A stretch of DNA of 64,000 nucleotides, taken from assembly GCA_946811185.2 (NCBI GenBank), contig OX328096.1:41306252-41370251 (forward strand), written 5' to 3'. A model generated the notes under the pieces. It saw nothing but the letters and a program-made list of their open reading frames with translations. It ran no database searches and had not been told where the DNA came from. Position numbers and translations under genes: made by a program. This DNA is from Hippopus hippopus (taxonomy: Eukaryota; Mollusca; Bivalvia; Cardiida; Cardiidae). Below are positions 54,940-63,800 of the stretch, piece after piece (position 1 is the first letter of the stretch; every line of letters begins with the position of its first letter).

Positions 54940-55135
54940 AGTATACCATACAATCCTATGTTTAAATGGCCCCGAGTTAAAAGACTTTTTATAAACATTG
55001 TGGGAAAAGGAGAGAACGTTGGTTACCAGCTTTTTCTCCTTTTCCCCAGTTTTTTTCCCCTTGAAAGACAAATTCCATCATTTCAGCCATATATACTTTG
55101 TCATCTGCAAATTTGTCGCCTAATAAAGGGTGAAG
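54940..55135 (+). mobile_element. Family A element, worn ends
   Basis: ataccatacaatcctatgtt, core at about 54993-55060, end cctaataaagggtgaa. Confidence 0.6.
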
Positions 55136-55254
55136 ACCAATCTGTGTAAGGTAGGGAATAGCCAGTGAAAACACAAATAGAAAATGTTCAGTGTAGGAAA
55201 ATCAACTTTGGTTCAAACCCCTGTAACAAACAATAGCAAGATTTATTGAACTTC

Positions 55255-55425
55255 AGGTATATTGCTTCTCAAAACATTCTAGGAAAAAGAGAAAATGCAG
55301 GTAAACATAATTTACTCCTTTTCTTACAAAGTTTTTCATACTTTCAAAACCACATTTGTCTTCTGAAAATGTTTACCAATTGGACAAATCTAAAATTTTG
55401 GTTTTTGGTAATGGTAAATTCAAAA
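55255..55425 (+). mobile_element. Family A element, worn
   Basis: aaacattctaggaaaaagag and ttactccttttcttac; right arm ttggacaaatctaaaatttt. Confidence 0.6.
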
Positions 55426-55465
55426 ACAAACTACATGTACACGTACTTCATTTCTTATTTTTTTC

Positions 55466-55664
55466 TAACCCTTTACTAGACGACAAAATTTTAGCTTTGT
55501 CCAATTTGAAAGCATTTGCAGACGACAATTTCAGTGTGGCTCAAATGTTGCGATTTTTCTTTGAGAGAACAGGGTTAACAGCCTTTTCTCCTTTTCCCAC
55601 AATGTTTTCAAAAGGCTTTTTTCTCTGGGTCATTAAAAGTCTGCATTATGCTGTAAAGGGTTAA
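55466..55664 (-). mobile_element. Family A element lacking one hairpin arm
   Basis: ctaaccctttactagacgac start, TTAA at 55661. After tttgagagaacagg it reads gttaacagccttttctcc, so the left arm is gone. Confidence 0.75.
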
Positions 55665-55679
55665 ACGGTGTTTAATGGC

Positions 55680-56185
55680 GCATCGACATCTATGGTCATT
55701 TAGCGCGCTTGAAATGTAATGTATTATCAATAGTTGTAAGAACTAAGTGGTAATTTAAAAGTTAATAATACTTCATGAACAAGAATTAAAAATTAAAGCA
55801 GAAAAATGTGGAATATATCTATTATATGATTGTAAGTGCTAGTAGACTTAGCAACGAGGCAATCCTCATTGCAGGGTCATCCAGCGTGTTTTATATTTTT
55901 GTCCAAAATTTAAAAATTCTATTTTTTATTATAAAAATCTGTCTTCAGATATTGTAAAATGTTATTCTGTTTACCGTTTAAAGATAACATGTACTTCATT
56001 TTTCATAATGTGGTATCAATTTGTAAAATATCTTAACCCATAACCATACTGGCTAATTTCAGACACACTATTTGCTTGTATACCCTAGGGCTGTACATGT
56101 GTCACCGTAGCCAACATATTTTCAAGTAACTTGAATGAATTCAAAGTACATAGAGGATGATCAACTGGTTGTGTTTGATATTTAA
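55680..56185. other. No gene or element seen
   Basis: AT-rich intergenic sequence. Confidence 0.4.
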
Positions 56186-56189
56186 GATC

Positions 56190-56325
56190 TGTCACTCAAA
56201 TGGGGTGTGATGCAGTTAAAAAAACGCATCACACTGCATTTGAGTGACAGATTTTTAATACGTCGTCTGCAAACACTTTCAATTTGAACAAGCCTACTTT
56301 TTTGGTGTTTGGTAAAGAGGTGATC
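56190..56325 (+). mobile_element. Unrelated hairpin joined to a family A right arm
   Basis: A 60-base hairpin at 56190-56251 (ctgtcactcaaatgg, gtgtgatgc and complements) is followed directly by cgtcgtctgcaaacactttc and gtgtttggtaaagagg, the family A right arm. Confidence 0.6.
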
Positions 56326-56655
56326 TGTCTACAGTAGGGATGTGAAGAATGTTGTGGTAATCACTGGGACTGTATTTTTTACACTTGTATATTGTATATC
56401 ACCGTATGGTTCAACTTTCAAAAATTATCTCGGTTTTGCCTTCCATAGTCTGTCTGTTTTGCTCTAGATCTGTACTTTACCTAAAATTAAACAAAAACAG
56501 AGGTAAGGAACTACATCCACATCCCCAAGTAGGCCAAAGTGGTCATTTGATTTAGCCTGTTGCTCTCAAAGAATTACAGATTTTGATGATAAGAAATAAC
56601 TTCATCAATGTAAAATTTATTTAATTCCTTTCCCTTTAAGCTGACGCAGTATTGC

Positions 56656-57052
56656 ATTCTGTATTACACACCAAACATTCAACCAGACAAGACTGTTCAC
56701 ATAGCACGATGTGGCCAATATTTAAGCGAATATATTACAGGCATGTTCATGGTCATTTTTTTCAAAACAAATGCTCATTTTAGTGTCAGCTTTGTAATGA
56801 CCATTTTACTCTCTGCTGTGTCCTTTTTTCTCAAAGATCAAAACCAAAAAGCCTGTATGGGAATAAGTAGAAACCATTACTAATATGCTGACACAATATA
56901 TAATATTTATTTTATACACTCCAGACATCAGACAAGACTGTCCACCTAGCGCGGTGTGGCCAACATAGGGAGGAGCTTTTTTTCTAGGCATGTCAATGGC
57001 CATTTTATTCCTTGCTCCATACAATGTGGGTGTCAGCATGTAAATGGCCATG
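56656..57052. repeat. Two diverged direct repeats of about 140 bp
   Basis: 56656-56806 and 56917-57052 share gacaagactgt-cac-tagc, gatgtggcca/ggtgtggcca, ggcatgt-catgg-catttt and gtgtcagc. The second copy overlaps the possible terminal exon at 56912-56983. Confidence 0.6.
56912..56983 (-). CDS. Possible terminal exon of the unrecognised minus-strand gene
   Basis: After an acceptor-like gacatgcctag, phase 0 gives KKSSSLCWPHRARWTVLS, DVWSV and a stop, with AATAAA on the minus strand directly after the stop (56906-56911). A diverged direct repeat of this segment at 56656-56806 carries stops in the same frame. The evidence is phase compatibility, the poly(A) signal and one duplicated copy only. 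Confidence 0.2.
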   Translation of the reverse strand, partial: KKSSSLCWPHRARWTVLSDVWSV

Positions 57053-57251
57053 TTGATGTCACTATGGGGTTATATTACAATGTTTTCCGACATGCCTTGG
57101 CCTGACAGTCTTACATGAGAGACGGGTGCAAATATGAAAAGTAAATTGATTGGGTTGAGGTTTTAATAAGACTAGGCAGGGATCCTATAATCTCTATAGA
57201 TGATCTCTGCACCAGGGTACCCAACACACACCATGACAGTACTATCTTTAC

Positions 57252-57339
57252 CTGCAAATACTTTGCAACAGAAAAGGCATAAGGCCCTATATCCTCTCCG
57301 TACATTGGCCATATCAGGTACATTTTTGCAGACCGGTAC
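57252..57339 (-). CDS. Unrecognised split gene, possible further exon
   Basis: Eighty-eight bases with acceptor ataacctag and donor TTGCAG/gtaaag. In the phase demanded by the exon at 59497-59548 it reads YRSAKMYLIWPMYGEDIG then PYAFSVAKYLQ without a stop and ends in phase 0. A second frame is also open across the exon, so coding in this frame is not proven. The pyrimidine tract is weak. Confidence 0.35.
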
Positions 57340-57624
57340 CTAGGTTATCAATGTGGGGATAGCACTGTCCACAAAAGCTCCTCTAATGTATGAAATAAGC
57401 ATGAAAAATATACAAACAAAAACAATTTTGAATTTAAAGAATTTTAGAAAATTATTACAGCTTGTTATGAAGAGGTTTTCTGGTACTTGTTTTTTCATTC
57501 ATTTTGACACAACACAGCATGAAGAGCGAACAATCCAGATGTATTAGGAACAGAGATGCAAGACATTCACAGCATGGGCTTCAAGTGTACAAAGTTTGAT
57601 TTGCTGATAAAGGCCTTAAGTAGT

Positions 57625-57840
57625 ACTTTACCAAACGACCAAAATTTGGACTTGTCCGAATTCAAAGCATTTGTAGACAATTTAAATGCCGCTATTGTGG
57701 CAGAATTTGTTTTTGAAAGGGTAGAATGCATAGTGGGAAAAGGAAAAAATGCTTGTTACCAGCATTTTCTCCTTTTCCCACTATGTTTTCAAAAGCCTTC
57801 TTTGTGAGGGTTGTTAAGAGTCCGGATTATGTGGAAATGG
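57625..57840 (-). mobile_element. Family A element
   Basis: actttaccaaacgaccaaaa start; strong core (atagtgggaaaaggaaaaaa) at about 57729-57790; right end worn. Confidence 0.7.
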
Positions 57841-58005
57841 GAAAAATCTTTACTCTCAGACTCTTCCATAATGAAAGCACCTGCAGACGACAAATTAAAT
57901 GAAGCATGTATGATGACCGTTTTCTTTAAAAACCTTCTCAAAACAAAAAATATTGTGGGGAAAAAAGAGAAAATGCTGTTTAAAAATACAGATAATCTTT
58001 TGCCA
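57841..58005 (-). mobile_element. Family A element, directly following, right half lost
   Basis: atgaaagcacctgcagacga, then one arm tattgtggggaaaaaagag and gaaaatgctgtttaaaa. Confidence 0.55.
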
Positions 58006-58093
58006 GCAGCCTAATTCAACTATAGGAAAGTTTTTTTTATACCATGATGTGCATTTGACCTTTTTACAGAAAAAAAGATAAATGTTATTTTGA

Positions 58094-58750
58094 ACAACCT
58101 GATAGCTGAAATTTCTTGTTTTTGAAGTGAAATTTATGTACAGAAGTTGTGTAAGTGATCTCTTTTTTGATGCTTTGTTATGTCTGACCTTGAAATGAAC
58201 TTTACACTTTTATACTTTATGTATATTTGATGTAGTTACATATAATTTGAAAATGTTATTGACAGTAGTTACATATAATTTGAAAATGTTATTGACAGCA
58301 ACCTGATAGTTGAAACTTCCATTTGTTCTATAAAACCCCTGTCCCTGGCCACAATGCATATGTACTGGTAATGGAAATTCCAACTGTCAGTCTGCCGACC
58401 GTCACTTGCCTATAGGAACCTAATGCAAGATGTTTTATTTATGAACTTTTAGTCTAATACTCTGATTTATTTTTAACAATTATACTAAAAGTAGGCTTTC
58501 CAGGAGTTTTGATCCAATTTTCACTAAATTTGTTACTTTATGCCATAATGCCTATTTAACCTAACAGTTTACATATAGTTCAAGGAAGGTATTGTCATCA
58601 GCTAGATTTTGCAGTCTGTAGGTCTTCTTGAGTTAAAGCTTATATGTAAGAACTTTTTACTGGATCATTAATGAATATTTCTACCTCTTTACAATTTAAG
58701 TTTTGCCAGCAACCTGATAGTTGAAACTTCCATTATTTTGTGGTTTTAAC
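58094..58750 (+). repeat. Irregular direct repeats
   Basis: A perfect 33-base tandem duplication at 58232-58264/58265-58297 (gtagttacatataatttg start). The block caacctgatagttgaaactt occurs at 58298 and 58709 and a weaker one at 58097; ccctgtccct with cacaatg follows both strong copies. Confidence 0.75.
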
Positions 58751-58990
58751 CCCTGTCCCTCGTCACAATGTGTATAATGGAAATTCCTAACATCAGTTAA
58801 CTGAGCCTCACTTATTTATATTAACTTTATACTAAGGTAAAGCATTCTCATTCATCAAAAGAACTTTTAGTGCTTAATTTGAAAATAAAGGCTTTAGAAA
58901 CAAATCCTTCCAAACATTAAATTTGCTTTTCCATTGTTTATGAAATTCTATACCGTGAAAAAGTTTAAAACTGTCATTTCCTTATTGCTT

Positions 58991-59179
58991 TAACTAATTC
59001 CCAAACAACAAAAAATTTAGACTTGTCCAAACTTGAAGACAACAAATAAAATGCGCATGAAATAATGGTTTTTGTCTATGATATGGTCACCAGCATTTTC
59101 TTCTTTCATCACCATGTTTTCAAAAGCCTTTTTTGCCATAGGGTTTTTAAAAGTTGCGATTGTGTGTTTAAGAGTTAAC
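58991..59179 (-). mobile_element. Family A element, one arm lost
   Basis: caaacaacaaaaaatttaga, then only ccagcattttcttctttcat; end gtgtgtttaagagttaa. Confidence 0.6.
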
Positions 59180-59496
59180 TTATAATCTGTCATAAATATT
59201 CAGAAAGAAACACACTTGAAAATATAAAGATGTTATATGGAAACTTAAACCTAGCAAAACTCTGTACAAACAGGACAAGTATGAATGACTTGCACCCAGT
59301 GTTCCTCCTATTGTGTCCATACCGCCAAGATGAAGTGCATTGCAGACAGGGATTTTATGCACAAAATGATGAAACAAAAAATACACTAAAACCTTCTCTA
59401 GCTCTACTAATAAAAGTTCTGTTGAGCCAAATACATGTGAATTTAGAAAACTTTAACAATGGTACAGCAAAAAACTGACTGACAACTTTGACCTAC

Positions 59497-59548
59497 CTCG
59501 AGTCCATAATCATCCCAAAATTTCCATATAGGCAAGCTCTTTCCCTTC
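59497..59548 (-). CDS. Unrecognised split gene, small internal exon
   Basis: Fifty-two bases between an acceptor (aaatctgttgcag) and a good donor (CGAG/gtaggt). Joined to the exon at 61492-61605 (phase 1) it reads G-RERACLYGNFGMIMDS and ends in phase 2. The matching phases and absence of stops support it; its shortness limits certainty. Confidence 0.5.
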
Positions 59549-59663
59549 CTGCAACAGATTTCAAAGGAATAATAATAAACTTTAAACAAAATTTATCATT
59601 CTACATATACATAATTTTAGCATAAAATCAACACCTACGTAAAAGAGGTACATGTACCACAAT

Positions 59664-59906
59664 AATTGATTGATTGTATAGTGTTTAACACTGTTTTAAA
59701 CATCATTCCGCACAATAGTCTTTCCAAGCCACTGGCTACTTTCCTACATAACCATCGTCAAGACAATGGTCAGCGGTGGGAGAGGAATGAATCCTGTAGC
59801 AATGACTATCATCAATCCTCTGAATGAAATTGGCCGAGCCAGGGATAGAACCCACGACCCCGTTCTCAAGTCCTGCACGCCACCGACTGAGCTAGTGGGG
59901 CTCGGC
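59664..59906 (-). mobile_element. tRNA-headed SINE, family 1, near-complete
   Basis: On the minus strand A box tagctcagtcgg and B box gggttctatcc, body agccagtggcttgg-like, and a tail ending in (CAAT)n. Confidence 0.8.
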
Positions 59907-59971
59907 ATGTACCACAATGGATGAATGAATGAATGAAAGTTGATTCAGCAAGGCATTGGCATCTAGGTCTT

Positions 59972-60370
59972 TAACCCTTTACCACACGCCCAAGTTTTAA
60001 CCATGCTAAAAAAGTAGTATGAAATTTTCATTTTGATAGTAAAAACCCAAATATTGCTAGTTCAAAGGTTTGTTTTGGGAAATAATAAATCCTTCTTGGA
60101 CAGTGTAGATCCAGGTTCAGACTGCACGTTCTTTGCAGTCTTATCTTGATCTATACTGTCCGCAAAAGCTCAGTGAGTCGTGCTTAGCAGCCTAAGGATT
60201 AAAGTCCTTGAGTAAGACAGCTTTTGAAAACATTTTGATAAAAGGAGAAAATGCTGGATACTAGCATTTTCTCCTCTTCCGACAAGGTTTTTTTACCCTT
60301 TCAAAGACAATTTCATACAAAGAGGTACATTTGTCATCTGCAAATGGCAAGTCTAAAAATTTGAGTTGAA
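59972..60370 (+). mobile_element. Family A element interrupted by a family D element
   Basis: Left piece from TTAA 59972 (ttaaccctttaccacacg). It stops at the internal ttaa and resumes at 60199 (ttaaagtccttgagtaagac), then core and right arm. The two pieces join to a normal family A order. Confidence 0.8.
59998..60202 (+). mobile_element. Family D element inserted in family A, with TTAA duplication
   Basis: Lies between TTAA 59998-60001 and TTAA 60199-60202. Contains gatagtaaaaacccaaatat, cagactgcacgttctttgca and gtcgtgcttagcagcctaag. The host has only one ttaa at this place in intact copies, so the second is the target duplication. Confidence 0.85.
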
Positions 60371-60531
60371 TACATTTGAGTAATGCTAAAGAATACATGT
60401 ACTTTAGAAAATATTGTGGCAAAAGGCATATTCCTCATTGAAAATGCCCTTTTTACAAGAGTATTCTAAAAGATACCTGCAGCAAAATTATTCAGGAGGT
60501 TGCTAAATAAACTAAGTGGATATTTTCCATT

Positions 60532-60905
60532 AGTTTAAACTTTTACCACACATTCTTAAGTTTCAAAAACTCTTTTTAAAACATGTTTTTTACCTCTTCA
60601 AAGGCAAACCCATCTTTTGAGCCATATTCACGGTCTACAGCCCCTAACTCACATATTAAAAGACGGAAGCTGCTGAGATTGGCCAAATAGCCTTTATGAA
60701 AACATCGATGTTAAACGATATTTACTGATGAGTTAGTAAGTCTACAGCCCCTAACTCTAAGACGGAAGCTGCCAAGATTGGCTGAATAGCCTTTACGAAA
60801 ATGTCGATGTTTACTGATGAGTTAGGGGCCATAGACCTTAAATTTGTTGTCTACATATACTTTCAATTAGCACAAGTCTAAAAATTTCATTTGGTAATGA
60901 CTTAA
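60532..60905 (+). mobile_element. Family A element without hairpin, interrupted by a foldback unit
   Basis: cttttaccacacattcttaa, cttcaaaggcaaacccatct, tgagccatattca, then the insert at 60632-60837, then aaatttgttgtctacatata and gcacaagtctaaaaattt. Confidence 0.65.
60632..60837. mobile_element. Insert with inverted ends and internal tandem duplication
   Basis: Ends ggtctacagcccctaactc and, inverted, gagttaggggccatagacc. Inside, about 100 bases (tctacagcccctaactc to ttactgatgagttag) occur twice in direct order, both with gacggaagctgc. Confidence 0.7.
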
Positions 60906-60957
60906 AAGACTGTCAAGATACATGTATTACAATTTCATATCATGTTGAGAGAATATC

Positions 60958-61020
60958 TGTACAGAAAATTGTAATGTAGATCTCAGATCAGATTGCATAT
61001 TCTGTTCAATCTGATCATAC
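60958..61020. repeat. Family D palindrome
   Basis: gatctcagatcagattgcat and its inverted partner ttcaatctgatcat, merging into the next family A element. Confidence 0.5.
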
Positions 61021-61243
61021 CACACAATCCAGACTTTAACAACCCTGAGAAAGACACCTTTTGAAAACATTGTGGGAAAAGAAGAAAATGCTGTTAACCA
61101 GCATTTTCTCCTTTTCCCACAATGTTTTCTATTTTCTACCCTTCCCAACACAAACTTCAAATTTTGAGTCACATTTATTTTGTTGTCTGTAGATGGTTTT
61201 AATGTGGTCACATCCAAAAATTTTGTTGTTTGGTAACGGGTTG
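61015..61243 (+). mobile_element. Family A element, first of an inverted pair
   Basis: ataccacacaatccagactt start, strong core, end ttggtaacgggttgaccc. Confidence 0.75.
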
Positions 61244-61469
61244 ACCCTTTACCACAAAATGAAATTTTAGACTAGTCCAAATTAAAAGCATTTAAAAATG
61301 ACTAGAGAAATGTGGACCAAATGATGAAGCCTGGTCTTTGAAAGGGTAGAAAACATTATGGGAAAAAGGGAACTGCTGGTTACCAGCATTTTCTCTTTTT
61401 CCCATAATGTTTTCAAAAGCCTTATTTCATAGGGTCTTTAAAACTTGGGACTGTTTGGTAAAGGGTTAA
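61240..61469 (-). mobile_element. Family A element, second of an inverted pair
   Basis: Shares ttga (a mutated ttaa) with the previous copy; ends at TTAA 61466, 17 bases before the splice donor of the exon at 61492-61605. Confidence 0.8.
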
Positions 61470-61491
61470 ATACCTGGTCTGTTCAACTTAC

Positions 61492-61605
61492 CATATAGAT
61501 GCACTGCTGAGTTGTAGATTGTTTTGATAACTGCTGCTGACAAAGTGCCTGCCATCTGTTCCAAGCACTGCCACTTTGAAACCATGGTATCTTGAATTGA
61601 AAATC
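61492..61605 (-). CDS. Unrecognised split gene, internal coding exon
   Basis: The minus strand shows a strong acceptor (pyrimidine-rich tttattttttcttag), 114 open bases and a donor TATG/gtaagt. The frame FSIQDTMVSKWQCLEQ then MAGTLSAAVIKTIYNSAVHLYG is open throughout. It may be a purely internal exon or contain the start at ATGG (61580 region, strong context, MVSKWQ). A decayed second copy of this exon lies at 63078-63176, and conservation of the peptide between copies supports coding. The exon ends in phase 1, which fits the exon at 59497-59548. I do not recognise the protein. A family A element begins 17 bases past the donor. Confidence 0.6.
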
Positions 61606-61768
61606 CTAAGAAAAAATAAAAGAAAACCTCTGTATTTTATTTTGGAGGAGGGGTAGGGGGATGGGGTGGGGTATTGTTGTGAGGCAATGATTTCGAGTAA
61701 GTTTATAAAGTAACTTTGTGTTGCTATTTTGTACTTTTCTGTTTTTTCAAATCTTTGCTTGTTTCATT

Positions 61769-62001
61769 TAGCTCTTTATCACACAAGCAAAAATGTAGAC
61801 TTGTCCAAATTGTAAGTTCTTGCAGACAACAAACTAAGTATGGTTTAATCGATGGAATCTGTATTTTATAAGGTAGAATTAAAACATTGTGGGAATAGGA
61901 GAAAATGCTGGTGACTGGCATTTTCTCCTTTTCCGACAATGTTTTCAAAATCTTTCTTTCTAAGGGTCATTAAATGTGCAGATTGTGTGGTAAAGGGTTA
62001 A
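61769..62001 (-). mobile_element. Family A TTAA palindromic element
   Basis: agctctttatcacacaagca start, core (gtgggaataggagaaaatgc) at 61888-61945, TTAA at 61998. Confidence 0.8.
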
Positions 62002-62024
62002 TCATGACTATTATTGATTTCTCT

Positions 62025-62252
62025 TTAACCCTTTCCGGAACTTCAAATTTAAGACTCTTCTAAATTAAAAGCATCTGCAGGCAACAAATCTGAAAGTGGT
62101 ACAAATGAACTGAGGCTGTTTGACAGGCTGGAAAATATTGTGGCAAAAGGAGAAAATGATGGTTACCAGTGTTTCCTCCTTTTCCACAATGTTTTCAGAA
62201 GGGGTCTTCATCAGGGTCATGCAAACAAAGGATTGTTTGGAAAAGGCTAAAA
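62025..62252 (-). mobile_element. Family A TTAA palindromic element
   Basis: TTAA at 62025, core at about 62133-62205, end ggaaaaggctaa. Confidence 0.75.
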
Positions 62253-62715
62253 TACCAAACAACAGAATTTTTGACTGGCCCAGATTGACTGTTATTGAAT
62301 GGTGTTTTGTGCCTCTTTCAACATTATTTCAGTCATATCACAGCAACAACTCACATATTCATGTGCTTTTCTTGGATTTACCAGTACTAGGCTAGAGCTC
62401 TGAAGTGTTTTGCCCAAGGACACTCCCACGAAAGGCCCAGTGGATCTAGTGCTGCTCGAACACAGGACCTCAAGGTTACAAGTCCCACACTTTACCACTG
62501 AGCCACGCAGGACCCCGACTGGTCCAGAGTGAAAGATTTTGCAGATGACTAATATCACTCAAATGATGGAATTTGTCTGCGATAAGATAAAAAAAAAACA
62601 CTGCAGGAAAAGGAAATAATGTTGGTAACTAGCATTTATTTCTTTTCCAACAATGTTTTCAAAGGCTTTTTTCCCAAGGGTCTTTAAAGCACAGGATTGT
62701 TTGGTGGTGGGTTAA
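62253..62715 (-). mobile_element. Family A element interrupted by a SINE
   Basis: Left piece aataccaaacaacagaattt to 62288, right piece from 62517 through a core with aaggaaataatgttggt to TTAA 62712. Confidence 0.8.
62289..62516 (-). mobile_element. SINE family 3 with 16-bp target-site duplication
   Basis: Flanked by gactggcccagattga (62273-62288) and gactggtccagagtga (62517-62532). On the minus strand, head gctcagtggtaaagtgtgg and a B-box-like cttgtaacctt; tail complement of ttattgaatggtgttttgtg. Confidence 0.8.
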
Positions 62716-62940
62716 CCCTTCACCACACCATCCCCAGCTTTAACGACCCTGAGAAAGAAGCCTTTTGAAAACATTGTGGGAAAAGGAGAAAATGCTGGTA
62801 ACCAGCATTTTCTCCTTTTCCCTCAATGTTTTCTACCTTTCTCAGGATATGTTTTAATTTTTCAGTCACATTGATTTTGTCCTTTGCAAATGCTTTCAAT
62901 TTGCAGTTACTTAAAATTTTGTCGGTTGGTAAGGAGTGAA
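62712..62940 (+). mobile_element. Family A TTAA palindromic element
   Basis: Shares TTAA 62712 with the previous copy; ttaacccttcaccacacc start, near-perfect core, right end ttggtaaggagtgaa. Confidence 0.85.
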
Positions 62941-63007
62941 AGGACAATCTAGACTATTACTCTTTCCAAATTGTTGTTTTGAAAAGAATATCTGTGAAAA
63001 AAAAAGT

Positions 63008-63070
63008 TTATGTCTAAGATTAGAATGCATAGTCTGTTTAGCCTGATCTTAATCTACCTGTACAGTCTTT
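63008..63070. repeat. Family D palindrome
   Basis: ctaagattagaatgcatagt and gcctgatcttaatctacctg; just past the donor of the pseudo-exon at 63078. Confidence 0.5.
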
Positions 63071-63077
63071 AACTTAC

Positions 63078-63176
63078 CATGTAGATGCACTGCTGACTTG
63101 TAGATTTTTCTCATTACGGCTTCAGGCAAAGTGTCTGCCATCTTTTTCAAGTATTACCACTTCAAAGCTGTGGGAT
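63078..63176 (-). pseudogene. Decayed duplicate of the exon at 61492-61605
   Basis: It aligns over its whole length with the exon at 61492-61605 and keeps the acceptor position (attaaag) and the donor CATG/gtaagt. The 3' half is well conserved (MADTLPEAVMRKIYKSAVHLHG against MAGTLSAAVIKTIYNSAVHLYG). In the 5' half the Gln codon CAG is replaced by TAA in the same frame and the upstream ATGG is lost. It could still act as a first exon starting at MADT, so either a dead exon or an alternative 5' exon. Flanking introns are also duplicated, including a G-rich stretch (about 61640-61680 and 63220-63260). Confidence 0.55.
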
Positions 63177-63599
63177 CTTTAATTGGAAACAAACAAAAAA
63201 ACAACCTCTGGTTCTCTTTTTCTATGGGGGTGGGGATGGGGAATGGGGAAGGGAGTGGGCTAGTTGTGGTTAAAGTTGTTTCCAGTAATTTTATTTTGCT
63301 TTTTTTTTTTTCTTTTCTGATTTATACACTTTAGATTGTTTTGAATCAATAGGACTATTCTTGGTTAAATTGTATTTCTATTGTAAGTAAAACCTGAACT
63401 TATGTAACTCACAATTCAATTTTTCTTGCTCAAACCCGAGTTTGTAAGTGAGAAATGACATGCTGCTGTAAAAAGCTGACTGTATGCATTCTCAATGTGA
63501 AAATTTCATTTTTGTAGTGTTAATGCAGCTTTACTCATTTTTATCTTCAAGTTCAAGGTAGTTTTTAGTATTCATTTAATCAATTTTTCTTTCTGATAA

Positions 63600-63800
63600 C
63601 AGGTTTCAAAATTTTAGAATGGTCCAAATTGAAAGCAATTGCAGATGACAAATGGTGCCCAAATAAGAAAGTTTGTCTTTGAATGAGAAGAAAACATTGT
63701 GGAAAAAGGATAAAATGCTGTTAACCAGCATTTTTTCCTTTTTCCTCAGTGTTTTCAAGTCTTATTTCTAACAGTAATTATAACACAGAATTGTTAATAA
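63600..63800 (-). mobile_element. Family A element
   Basis: tggtccaaattgaaagcaat, core (acattgtggaaaaaggataa) at about 63692-63755, worn right end. Confidence 0.7.

Noticed and set aside
59180..59386. 68-residue minus-strand frame beside the exon at 59497
   Set aside because: No acceptor in a compatible phase was found and the sequence looks like ordinary intron.
31255..62940. CRISPR-like or regularly spaced repeat array
   Set aside because: Copies occur in both orientations at irregular distances and are dispersed transposable elements in a eukaryotic genome.
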